Source: Lepidurus packardi | Lineage: Eukaryota; Arthropoda; Branchiopoda; Notostraca; Triopsidae | NCBI GenBank assembly: GCA_023053545.1 | Contig: JAKZAN010000005.1 | Span: forward strand, 13,020,001 to 13,084,000 | Length of the DNA: 64,000 nucleotides | Direction of reading: 5' to 3' | Shown here: in pieces, positions 53,043 through 63,227 of the stretch | How the letters are laid out: each line of letters starts with the position of its first letter | Numbering within the stretch: position 1 is the stretch's first letter | Translations under genes and position numbers: made by a program | The notes under the pieces: model-generated | What the model was told of the DNA's origin: nothing | Databases searched by the model: none | Seen by the model: only the letters and a program-made list of their open reading frames with translations

Positions 53043-53990
53043 AATAATTTTGCTCGGGCTTCTAGGCTGAATCTGCGCAATAACATTCCGCGAAGTTTGC
53101 CAAAAACACTTTATTGGTCCGGCTGACATACAGTGGAACCTCTCTTAACGAGCACCTCTCATAACGAGTAATTCGCATAACGAGCAAAATTTTTTTTAAA
53201 AAATTGCTTCCTTAACGAGCGACATTTCGCATAACGAGTGACGCAGAAAGGGAAGTCACGTAACGTACGAGTCCCAGTTTCGCTTAACGAGTGTTTCACA
53301 TAACGAGCAAGATTCTGGAACGAATTATGCTCGTTAAGAGAGGTTCCACTGTATTTAGCTTGGTTTCGGACTTTTTGTCCTGGATGTTCCCAGCAGGGTA
53401 TAACTCTTCGGTGGTTAATAACTGCATTGCGGTTTGTTTTCGGGCTCTTTTGAGTAAACCTCTTGGGGTCAGTTCCCAAGTTACAGGGTTGTCCCACTGA
53501 CATTTATTCATAATTTTGCTCGGGCTTCTAGTCTGAACCTGCGCAATAATATTCCACGAAGTTTGCCAAAAACACTTTATTGGTCCGGCTGACATATTTA
53601 ATTTGGTTTCGGACTTTTTGTCCTGGATGTTTCCAGCAGGGTATACTTCTTCTGTGGCTAATAACTGCATTGCGGTATGTTTTCAGACTCTTTGAGTAAA
53701 CCTCTTGGGGTCAGTTCCCAAGTTACAGGGTTGTCCCACTGACATTTATTCATAATTTTGCTCGGGCTTCTAGTCTGAACCTGCGCAATAATATTCCACG
53801 AAGTTTGCCAAAAACACTTTATTGGTCCGGCTGACATATTTAATTTGGTTTCGGACTTTTTGTCCTGGATGTTTCCAGCAGGGTATACTTCTTCTGTGGC
53901 TAATAACTGCATTGCGGTATGTTTTCAGACTCTTTGAGTAAACCTCTTGGGGTCAGTTCCCAAGTTACAGGGGTGTCCCACTGACATTTA
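53043..53990. repeat. 242-bp tandem repeat, three copies, first one interrupted
   Basis: Copy 1 spans 53043-53508 (about 243 bp once the inserted element is removed), copy 2 53509-53750 and copy 3 53751-53990. Each runs from ATAATTTTGCTCGGGCTTCT to CCCACTGACATTTA. Copies 2 and 3 are almost identical; copy 1 differs at many positions. The period is not a multiple of three, so the open frames seen on the minus strand are not tandem protein repeats. I do not recognise the unit; it may be a small satellite or a fragment of a larger element. Confidence 0.9.
53131..53351. mobile_element. MITE with CAGTGGAACC ends and TA target duplication
   Basis: A 221-bp element starts CAGTGGAACCTCTCTTAACG and ends with the inverted complement of the same sequence. 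TA lies on both sides (53129-53130 and 53352-53353). The ends and the TA target fit a non-autonomous pogo/Tc1-mariner-type element. Inside are repeated CATAACGAG/TTAACGAG motifs. There is no transposase frame. Copies 2 and 3 of the host repeat show the uninterrupted site with a single TA. Confidence 0.85.
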
Positions 53991-54252
53991 TGAGTTTGAC
54001 CAAAGAACTTATGAGTACGGAAACCATTGCATGTGTGCTTTTCCAATAAGATTGGGAAATTTCGTAAAACAGTATATAACCTAATGTTACGCTGGAACGA
54101 AGTTCCGAAACAAAATTAAGAGACTAATAAAGTAACCCCTTTGCAATAGTTGAAGGTTTGTAATAAGAACACCTGGTGAATTGGGGCACCAAAGTGACTT
54201 GGTAGTACTCTCTTGGTTCTTTCAGTAGTGGCCCAGAAATTCAACCAGAAAC

Positions 54253-55481
54253 ATGATCTTAATTCAATGGAGAGTTCTTGTATGTTCGTATCTGTGCGTA
54301 GGTACTTACGTACTTGGTTCCCAAGCAGTTTGGAACATCATGGCCAGTAGCAAGTTTTACAACGATTACAAAGTCATGTATGTAGGGAACAATCCCTTCC
54401 TTCTACGCACTTTCAGCAAAGGTAACGAACATTTTTTAAAAATTACTCGAAGAACAGTACATAGAGACGTTTGGTGTAGAAATGTCGCTGACCTCGGCTA
54501 GAATGTCTTGTGTTCGATTATGCTCACTAGATAAGACGTGTCAAAGCTTCAATTTTTACGATACCGGCAACGTTTATGTCTGCGAGAGGTTGCCAGACAA
54601 CTTATGCATCACTGGCTCCAGATCGGTAACTCGCTTTTCAGGAAATTCTGTGTGGGACAAGATAACCAACGGACAAGCCAAATCTTGCATCGATGGGTTC
54701 GCCGCCAGCGATGGAACAGCCATTGATTGCGATAAATGGATGCCAGGCTGTCAAGGAACCTGGCCATACTGCCTCGTCAACTGCACTAAAACCTGCATCG
54801 ACTGTTACGAACGGTATCAATACGCACTCAAACCCAGTATTCTGAGAGGTACAGTACGTTGTCCAAGAGCTATGGTAGTAAAGGCTAATTATTCTTGTAC
54901 ATCCCGTTGTAGAGACGAAAACTTGCAATCTGTGGACCATAACGGTGTCAAACAGCATAATTACAAGTTTTAGTTACGTGGCCAGTAGATGTTTCGGTAA
55001 TGCCACTGTCATCATGTTCCAAAACGTCAATAGCGCTACCAATACCGCTGAATATTATCGTATGCCCTTTCCAGGAATAAATCAGTTATCTAAATTGTAC
55101 ACAGGCGCCAAACTTAGATTTCGGTTCCTAGACTTCAATGATACTGAGTATGCCGTGGTGTACAATAACGCTAACATCGATGACAGCGGAACGCTTCTGA
55201 GTATAACCTTCGACCACTTCGAAGGACCTAAGCTAGCCGATTTCTTCAACGGGACGTTGCTGTCCACGCCGTTTATGACTATCGCGGATCCTTTGAACGC
55301 ATGCGGCTCATTTTGGAAACTCAACGTTCCAGAGAGTAATACATTGTGTCCGGGCGGTAACGTCGGCATGTTTGGCGGTGTAAAGCTGTCAGGTGCAAAT
55401 ATAACGAGCACTGGCATACGAGCACCAGGTACACCTGCTGGCGTAATGTTCTACTATGCAAGCTTATCTTTGATTGTTTAA
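54253..55481 (+). CDS. Secreted PAN/Apple-domain protein with an unrecognised C-terminal region
   Basis: Three exons (54253-54421, 54480-54848, 54913-55481) join in phase to 368 residues. Both introns are short (58 and 64 nt). Residues 1-22 form a signal peptide. Residues about 27-105 look like a PAN/Apple module: an aromatic strand, then ARMSCVRLCSLDKTCQSFNF, where the C-x3-C-x5-C-x-SFN pattern is characteristic. A Cys-rich linker follows (about 125-165, with CLVNCTKTCIDCYER). The last 190 residues contain many Asn-linked glycosylation sites and a FRFLDFNDTEYAVVY segment that I cannot place in any family. There is no membrane helix after the signal, so it should be secreted or bound to the cuticle or cell surface. 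PAN modules bind proteins or carbohydrate; the ligand is unknown. Confidence 0.75.
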
Positions 55482-55816
55482 TTACTCAGTGTATCACGTA
55501 GTTTTATCCACCCGTTTTCCTTGTGCTGTCTCTGTGTGCTTAATTCCGTATTTATAAACAATGTTATCTTTTTTTAAAACGGATTTTAATAAGCAGATAA
55601 ATTAACCTGTTGAAAAGCTTAGAGTGGAATTAAGTTTCGTAAAAGTGGAATTACTTGTAAACACGGTTTTTATTTCACTGTATTAGATAAATTACATAAT
55701 ACAATTATGCAGAAGAGATGTTTTGTTTCCGCCGGAATCCCTTAGTTACCTGTCTTGTGTATCCAAAATGTAGTTTCTAAGAATGTCCTTTCTGTTGTAC
55801 GGTTTGTAATTTTGTT

Positions 55817-55822
55817 AATAAA
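55817..55822 (+). terminator. Candidate poly(A) signal for the PAN-domain gene
   Basis: AATAAA about 340 bp after the stop codon at 55479-55481, the first canonical signal noticed on this strand. Confidence 0.5.
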
Positions 55823-56207
55823 CGCGAAATTTTTTAAAATTTTGGATGATTTTTCAAAAATTCCGCTAAAAGGGGTGTGTCCCATTCAAAAAGCGAGAAT
55901 CCTATTGGTGGATTGGACCAAAAAGGGGGCGTGGCTCCTTTTCGAGCTGGGAAAGCTTTTTCTGGGCTTTTTTCCATAAGGATCCCTGCACGATCAAGGG
56001 GGTCCCCTTGAAAAATCGTCAAAAATTGAGAGCCTCGCCCCTTTTCCCCGTTCCCAACTCCCCTGCTCGGTTTATTATCCACGATATTCGAGCTCGTAAT
56101 GCCGAAGCATCACAATTTCGAATATGGGAATAGGAACCTTGCCGGGAAGGCATATGGTACAGGGAAAGGGAGCCATTTAATATTTCGTTTTTTCGACGAA
56201 ATAAAGT

Positions 56208-56276
56208 GCCTCGACCGGGAATCGAACCGACGACCTTTGGGTCCCCAGTCGTGCGTGTTATCCACGCGGTCATGGG
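56208..56276 (-). repeat. tRNA-derived (SINE-like) sequence
   Basis: On the minus strand the segment contains CGCGTGGATAAC, resembling an A box, then about 35 bases later GGTTCGATTCC (56228-56218), a perfect B box. The order and spacing fit a tRNA. The acceptor and T stems do not pair well, so it is not a working tRNA gene. A 7-bp hairpin (ATTTCGT/ACGAAAT) follows the tRNA-like body. A tRNA-derived SINE head or a decayed tRNA pseudogene are both possible. Confidence 0.5.
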
Positions 56277-56316
56277 CTTATATATAATAGTCGTTGAAAC
56301 ATGTATAAATACAACT

Positions 56317-56850
56317 TTGAACTGAACCAGCGTACAGTGTGAGGGTAGGATCCATCTTTTGTTCGATTTATATAACTTTGACGGTTCACCCATTGCCGTG
56401 ACTTGTATTCTCTAGAAGTTTGCATTGCATCTATTCTTTTGTATTGTATTGAAAAGTGTAATAAAAAAGCCTTCCTTAATTTTGGATTGTGAGTCAAAAT
56501 CGTTCGAAATAATTACAAGGCCATTTGTTTGTTTTACAGTATTTTTTATTAAAAGCTCACAAATACAAGTTCTCATACATTATTGTTACCGTAGTATGAA
56601 CTGAGCCAGTGTACAGTGTGAGGATAGCATCCATCTTTTCTTTGATTTATAAAAATATGACGGCTCGTCTACAGCCATACCATGTATTCTCTTGACGTTT
56701 GCATTATCAAATTGTATTTCTTCGTACATATTTTAAAATGTAATAAAACATTCTTACTTAGTTATTCTTTACGACTATAAAACGCCACCACAAATTACAA
56801 GGCAATGTGTTTGGTTTAAATTGTTTTTATTACAAGCTCACACATACACT
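56317..56850. repeat. Diverged tandem duplication, period about 279 bp
   Basis: Two copies share GAACTGA-CCAG-GTACAGTGTGAGG-TAG-ATCCATCTTTT near their starts (GTACAGTGTG at 56332 and 56611). They continue with GACGGCT/GACGGTT, GTATTCTCT, GTTTGCATT, TGTAATAAAA and, at the end, TTTTTATTA-AAGCTCACA-ATAC. On the minus strand the end of each copy carries AATAAA, so the duplicated unit includes a gene 3' end. Confidence 0.7.
56826..56831 (-). terminator. Candidate poly(A) signal for the DEG/ENaC gene
   Basis: AATAAA on the minus strand about 250 bp beyond the DEG/ENaC stop. A paralogous copy of the same signal lies in the left copy of the duplication, near 56550. Confidence 0.5.
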
Positions 56851-57081
56851 AAAAATACCAAATTATCCTTAATGCAGATGATATATAAAGACCAGTTAAA
56901 CTTTTATCAAACGTTAATGGTTATAAACAGAAAAAAGCCAGTGTGTAGCGGATAGGCTACTAATAGAAGCGCACAGCAAAGCCATCTATCGTGAACTAAA
57001 ACAGATATAAGTTTTGCCCCAGGCAATTACCTAAAGATGACGATGAAAGCAGGTACCCGGACTGGGTAACAGTTTAAGCTT

Positions 57082-59227
57082 TTAAGATTCAGAATAGTTG
57101 ACGCTCGATCGTCGTTTGCTTACGCAGCAACAACAACGGAGACACAGAGCCAGGATTTCCAAAACTGAAACTAGGCTGGCACCAAGAAAGATTCCCATGT
57201 TGCCTCCCACTTCCCCTAATCAAGACTCGTACTTATTTCTTTCTTTAAGGCTCTACTTTACCTAGCCATTTGAGTAACGTCGTAGGGTGTTTTATGCGCG
57301 TCTCGTACTTAACAGTGGAAAAGAAGAAGTGAAGTCCAACTGGTTTGTCTCTGCGGGTATTCAGAAATAAATTATAAACAACAGAGACTTCCTGAATTTC
57401 CTTCCAATTTGATTTCCTAAAAGACATACACCGTCAAATTCAGCCCATAGATGTCAGCCAGGAATTGAGCATCAAAGGCCGCGTTACTCGGCGATGCTTC
57501 ATATTTCTTCGAAATACATTCTATGGGACAGTCGTGTTCCACCGCTAAGAAGCTCAGTTAGGTAGTACATAAACCAAATTTTGTATGGTGAAGGTCTTTT
57601 ACTCACTCTCAAATCGTGTATTGAATGTACCTATTAAGTCGACAGGGCTACACAACTTATCCAAAGCTGCAAATAGAAAATGGCAAAGAAAAGTGGATTA
57701 CAAATTGAATTGAAACTAACTTGGCCCTCAACACAATACTCACGTCCGTACTTATAGAACAGAGCTGCGCATTTAACAAGTTCCTTGAATCCTTCTTGGT
57801 ATATAGATAAGACACAATTAGCTTTGCTATAATAGTCGTAATTGGGAGTTCTTTTTTTAATATAGTCTGTGTCATTCGTGTCGATACACGTCTCTGGAGC
57901 TAGGAAGTTGTTCTTGAGTTCGCTGTTGTCATCCTGGAAATATTGTCACGTTATTCTTGGCGCTTTCCGTTAAAAAGAAAAGAAAGAAAGTAAGTTAACT
58001 GAAGGCTTTTAGTAAAAAAAATAATAACCAAAGAAAACGATAGTAAATTTTTAAAATAAAACTTTCCTACCACTGATTTGGTGATGGCTACCGAAACCCA
58101 GGAATTAGGCGCTGTAAACTGCCCGTGTGTGTTTAAAACGGCCTCGATAGATTCCGCCGGACTCGAAACGGCGTAATATAATCCTCTCTGTATGACGAAC
58201 TCTGGTTTGATGAGCCGAGTGTCGAAATCTGAAAGTCATTGGCAAGATTGTATTTCTGTTCACTGCCATTCGCGATTCAGTTTCTTTTACTGATGACGTG
58301 TAAAACGTTTGGTATGATGTAGACTATGAATCCTGTATAACGCGAGTCGTAAAACTGACCAATCCGTTTCCCGTACGTGCTGATACAACTGCCGAAGGAA
58401 CTCACGTAAGACGTAGGGCCAAAATACGTGGTACAGCATTCATCTTTGGTAAGAAATTGGTCGTCCTTACTGCAGGCCAGTACAATATCCACACATCTGC
58501 ATACACTTTCAAATGTAAGGAAATATTAGAGGGCAAAACTAAACATAATGACTTTGGAGCTGCTTTTTCTACAATGTCTCTCATGGTCCAGGAATTTGTG
58601 GTAAGAATCGTTTCAAATTCTTTTTTCAAGACTTCTTGACGGTTAGCATCATTCTCGAACGTATGATTGGCTGTCCTGTGCGAAGTAGCTAGCGTGAGAT
58701 ACGTAGCCAAAGTCGCGTTGAATCCCATAGCTAAACCGAATCATTAAACCATAAAATCACCCAGAATCAATGGAATCTTTAATCACTAACCCCATTTCAC
58801 AGCTCTCTTTTACGACGAAAAGAAAAGAAAAAGACGAACCTGTAAGTCGAGTGGCATTGAAGATAGAAGCGTCACAAATGTGAATGTCAGGCAGAAGAAT
58901 GCCTACATCTGTACCCATCACCGAATCCGTTACCTCTATGAATTCAGTCGTTAAGCTTCGACTCAGCAAACTCACTATGCTCAAGTAGAGGAACATAACT
59001 ATTAGGCCGCTGAAAGTGGCTATCACGAGGCCCCAAAAAATTCGCAAGAAGAAAAGCTCGTCAGAATCCACGACATGACCGAACCCGTGAACCGCAGTCG
59101 TACGGCAGAAATACTTCACTGGATCACATTTAGGGGCTTTGGGTTTTGATTTCTGTCGGTAAATTGGAGGAACAGGATGATCCTCGCGAAGGAACTCCTT
59201 GACGGACAGCTCTCCAGGGCGATACAT
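57082..59227 (-). CDS. DEG/ENaC (pickpocket-type) amiloride-sensitive sodium channel subunit
   Basis: Nine minus-strand exons give about 510 residues: 59227-58840, 58730-58553, 58496-58291, 58228-58071, 57933-57744, 57666-57631, 57544-57432, 57391-57262, 57215-57082. Residues 47-48 are the conserved HG gating motif (TTAVHGFG), followed by TM1 (about 62-86). The extracellular loop is Cys-rich: DECCTTYFGP, GSCISTYG, and late C-P-D and CPIEC elements in the order expected for ASIC/PPK proteins. The end is EVGGNMGIFLGAS (468-480), TM2 with the GxS selectivity filter (GAS), then a short basic tail. Such subunits form trimeric Na+ channels in mechano-, chemo- or osmosensation. Two junctions are weak: the GTCATT donor at 58552, and the 40-nt intron 57431-57392, which is shorter than any other here. 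A 36-nt micro-exon is needed. A lesion in the 57431 region cannot be excluded. Confidence 0.88.
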
Positions 59228-60615
59228 TCTAACTAATAAGCCGCTGGTGACCAGAAGAATCGGGTTAATATACCCATTCAGAATTCTGTATGGGCTTATT
59301 GATTACCCTATAATGACCTGTGCCCTGGCATTTATTACTTTTTTGGGGGCTGTTGACTCCGATATTTGACGTTATATAGCAGTTGCATTGTTTCTCAGGC
59401 AAAGCAAGTATTTACTGCGTAAAGCCACGCAGCTATATCAATATCTCTTAAGGCTCCACGAGGACGTTTTTATACATAGGACCCTCTTAACCGGCTTGTT
59501 CGGAATTATACTAAATGAGCATAAAAATATGGATGAATAGCTGTCACTACAGAGAAGACTTGGCTTCCAAAATTAAGGACTGCTTCGGACTACCTAAACA
59601 TGTTTTTATTCCAAGTTATGCTACACGGAAATTGCTACAAGAGAATTGCAATTGTAAGAGAACAAACGTCAGCCAATAATAATAAGCTCCATTTCAAAGC
59701 AGTCAAACGAAGTATATATGGGGTTCTTGATACTGAATTTCTGTGACTACATTGTTTGAAATAAGTATTGAGGGAGAAATTGAACACAGCCATACCCCCA
59801 AAAAAATAAATTTACCAGCCAGCTAGTCATGCGTACAGTCAATAGTTTCACTGCAGAAAACGAACGGTATATTCTGAAATAATTTCATGATATAGCGTCA
59901 GTTCTGTTTTGTATTAAGTGTTGCTATAAAAAATACTGTTTGTCGTAAAGGTCAATTGACAGCCAAAACTAATCCTGTAAAGGTTTCTTTGCATTTTAAG
60001 TTTCTAGGCCTTTTGGATTACCAGCAGGTCTGTTCGTGGTATCGGCTGTTGTATGACTCACCTAATGTTTTATATTTTGCTGTCCAGAATATCGGTCGTC
60101 ATGCAATATATGTAGATTATTTAGATCACCTTCGATTATTTTTAATTTTTGTAAATGGAAAAAGTTAGTGTTCAAAAAGCTTATCAGAAAAAGAATTAAG
60201 GTGCTTTTTCATAACAAGTATTTGCAATTTAATGTTGATACTACACTTTGATCTTAGCCCAAAGGCCGAGTAACGATATTTAGTGTTGATCGTAACGGCT
60301 CGTTTAAGAAAGTAGTGTTGCTCGTTGCCCACAGAGGGCAGAACGAGTGGAACGAGAGAGAGAGAGGCTAGAGTTACGGCCGCCATGATGGTTCACAGCT
60401 AATTGACTGTAGAATAGAAATCTTAATTAAGTTTTGCTGGACTTTGCATTCTTCTACTTACGTGATAAAATCAACTCGTATGATAATTATGATCACACCC
60501 AGAAATGTAGTGTAGTATCAGTTGAGTTTCTAATGGTGAATCAAAATCTAATGGTGTATCAAATTCAAAAGAGTTTCTAATATTGAATTTAAGAAGGTGA
60601 CATTGTTCGTAAATC
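59228..60615. other. Interval between DEG/ENaC and IR genes
   Basis: No supported coding exon. It should hold the DEG/ENaC promoter and the IR 3' UTR, and contains the U2-like fragment at 60237-60277. A 70-codon frame at 59956-60168 has no family resemblance. Confidence 0.5.
60237..60277 (-). pseudogene. U2 snRNA-like 5' fragment
   Basis: On the minus strand the sequence reads ATCGTTACTCGGCCTTTGGG then CTAAGATCAAAGTGTAGTATC. This matches the 5' end of U2 snRNA (ATCG-CTCGGCCTTTTGGCTAAG followed by ATCAAGTGTAGTATC), including the GTAGTA branch-site-pairing element, with a few changes and one inserted A. After about 41 nt the similarity stops: the stem-loop II region and the Sm site are absent. 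It is best read as a truncated U2 pseudogene or the head of a U2-derived element. Confidence 0.7.
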
Positions 60616-63227
60616 TTAGAAAATGAGGGTAAAACGAGGGTAAACCAACTCAACAAAGAAAGCTGCTAAAGCTAACGCTAGGCTGATCGCGTAGAAGGCG
60701 AACGGACTCATCAAATCAGATAACGTTAGACTCAGAGCTGTAGCCACTTTGGATTTCTGGCCCAGACAGGGACTCATTTGCAGTAATTTTTTGTTCGTCT
60801 TTTGGAAGATTCCCACCTCTACCGTAGTTCCCAACCTGAATCCATTTACAAAGTTTGAATCCACTGATTGTTTCTTATTGATTTGCTTAGCTTTTACTTT
60901 GTGTAAAAGAAGTGCCAATAAGGATTGCCTTTAGGCGTAAAGAAACTCGCCTGGACGGTTAAGAAATCAGAACGCAGAAGCGAGACTCGACAACGTCCGT
61001 GTGTTTTGTAGTCGGTAGCGATTGCGGCATAGCTCAACGCTAATGCCTCAGTGAGTACGTGGGTACCTATGGCCACTTTCTCCATAGCTGCCATCCGATT
61101 CTCTACGAAATCTTCAGGATGTTTTCTAGCGCGTTGGCCGATTATCGCAAAGTCATCGGTGGCTCTTGGGTTCTTTAAGAATCAATCGCTTCTTTAAGAG
61201 ACTGCAGGCTATTGATGACGTTGTAGTTTACCAAAAACAAGGTTGTGAGCATATGCTCATTAATGAAGACCATGCGGTGGTGGTTGGATTGTGCCAAGTC
61301 TCGTAAGCTTTTGATAACAGGATGCACTTGCGGGAGGGTTAAGTACCCGGTTAGTACTGAGGTGTACAGGTTGATGACCACCAACGCCAGTACACACCAT
61401 AAACCCATCAGAGTACGACTAGTGTACTGGCTTATATTATCACGGCCACCTTTTATGGACCAAAATACTCGCATTAAGGGGTACCGGAAGTATTGATACT
61501 TTCTTGGAGTAGTTCGCACGAGGTTATAAAGCAACGTACCTTGGTTGAAGAGTACTCGGAAGTAATCAAAGATATACCACAAACAGGATCTTGGAGTGCT
61601 AGCCGAACGATTCCCGTTCAGGTACGCTTGGATCGAATCGTGAAACCCAGAAAGTAATCCAAAGACAAACAGGAAGCCAACAAGGTACAGCCAAACCTGG
61701 TAAAAACCATAGTCGTTTGTATTATAGAAAATATGCAAATAAATCGTTTCCTCTTACTTCGTAAGTGTAAGGTAGAGTGCTGGCCAGCCAACTTTTGTCC
61801 ACCTGAGGAACGGGTATGACGAACGCGAACGGATTGTCGTAAGCAGAGAAGATCCAATCAGCAACTTCGTACCTGCCGTGCTCATAGCTTATAACATAGC
61901 TGGAGAAATCAAATGCCTATATCAAAGCTATTAGAACATCATTGGACTCTGTATTAAGCTTATCCTCCAGTCCTACGTTGTTGGCAGACAGATTGAGGAG
62001 ACCAGTCCAGGATCCATTGCTGGTTTTCATTCCAATCCTTTCGGGAGCCTGGATTACCAGTTCATACCTGCAGATCATAGAACTTTTTGCTAAAATAATA
62101 GTAATAGAAATGTAAGAAAACTATTCCGTTCTAAAGTACAGTAATTCTATGACATGAATTACAGTAAATTATAGTTATGTTCTGTTATAAATTTCATGAA
62201 TTACTTGACAGTAATTGTTTGATTCTTACGTGAAATTAAGGGTCTCTGCCAAAATATTGACGTGGTCAAAGAAAAGACCAACTGATTTCAACGATTTAGG
62301 ATTGCTAAAGTCTCCATAAATCAGTGAAAGTGAGGTCTAGTATAATTGGTTTGTTAACATCAATACAGTGATTTGTAGAGTTCCGAGCTTGTTTACCGAG
62401 TTCATGGCTCCCAAGCGAATCGTTCGGCCATTGAGGATGTTTCGCCGGTACTTGAATTGATAAGCGTCCATGATATGAGTAGCAATTCTGTGACGAAAAG
62501 GACATGGCAGGTTAGGGTTAACGGGACTATACATTCGTAAAGTTGAAGATTGTAGTTCAACGATCAGGTTTTGTACCCAGCTTTGGAATGCGTACATAAA
62601 ACATGGCCAATCCACCTGAAACATATTTTTAGTATTTTCAACCAAGACAAACTCGATTTATCGGGAAATATAATAACTAATCAATTAGAATGAACAAGTA
62701 CTCACTTCGAGCCAAGTTAAAAGGAGTGCCTGAGGGTCGTGGCAATACTCCGTGTTAATACGCAAAATAGGTACTTGGGGGTACCATTTCCTAGCCACGG
62801 CTTCCAAAGTATTGCCTCTCGCGCATCTCGCCAGTACTATCACTCCCTTTAAGTTTCTTCGCTTTCCCGTTTGTGGTGTTTTAACTACATCAAGTTCAAT
62901 TTCCATCAACGACAAGTGAGATGTTTCAGAGACGTAGTTAATACTAGACCGCAAAGATGGCGTGCCGAACACTTTTAAGGCGGGAAATCGAAATGCCAGG
63001 TCAGTGAACACCATGTTAAGCTTTTCAGGCCATTCGCGAGCTGGATCAAATTGATCAACGGTGCCATCGTGTAGGAGCACTACGATTTTGTTATTTTATT
63101 TTTGTTATTTTCGATTTTACTAGCATTGATAAAAAAGTAAAGTTAAAAAATTACCTATTTTAAGATCAGGAACTAAAGTGATGGCTATAATTCCTGGCCA
63201 AAGGAGGGCCAGCAATACGACTTTCAT
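60616..63227 (-). CDS. Ionotropic receptor (IR), divergent chemosensory type
   Basis: Nine exons join in phase to 660 residues: 63227-63155, 63079-62706, 62615-62397, 62336-62230, 62067-61977, 61916-61758, 61696-61232, 61172-60898, 60835-60616. A signal peptide (MKVVLLALLWPGIIA) is followed by an extended N-terminal region of about 200 residues. The ligand-binding S1 lobe has LNFTYELV, NGSWTGLL and SYVISYEHGRYEVADW. M1 starts near 342, the pore loop has LFNQGTLL, and M2 (about 439-463, LALVVINLYTSVLTGYLTLP) leads into SLRDLA. The last helix ends FFVELVY. IRs are variant glutamate receptors used for smell, taste, temperature or humidity sensing, usually with IR25a or IR8a co-receptors. In S1 the usual Glu-Arg after the serine/tyrosine strand appears as Glu-His, so glutamate binding is unlikely. 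Introns of 60 and 59 nt were needed to pass an in-frame TAG and a frame break. Confidence 0.9.

Larger units (their letters stand above)
55482..57081. other. Interval between the PAN gene and the DEG/ENaC gene
   Basis: No coding exon is visible. It holds the PAN 3' UTR, an AT-rich segment, a block near 55850-56050 with repeated short purine/pyrimidine runs (AAAAAGGGGGCGTGGCT type), a tRNA-like element and a two-copy duplication. Confidence 0.5.

Noticed and set aside
53296-53912. Minus-strand frames of 84-124 codons with near-identical sequence
   Set aside because: These come from the 242-bp tandem repeat, whose period is not a multiple of three; each frame is broken between copies. No known domain.
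59956-60168. 70-codon + frame between the two channel genes
   Set aside because: No family match, no start context and no splice links; probably chance.
61173-61231. Apparent frameshift in the IR gene after the LTTLFL segment
   Set aside because: Resolved as a 59-nt GT-AG intron in phase 0, matching the size of neighbouring introns.
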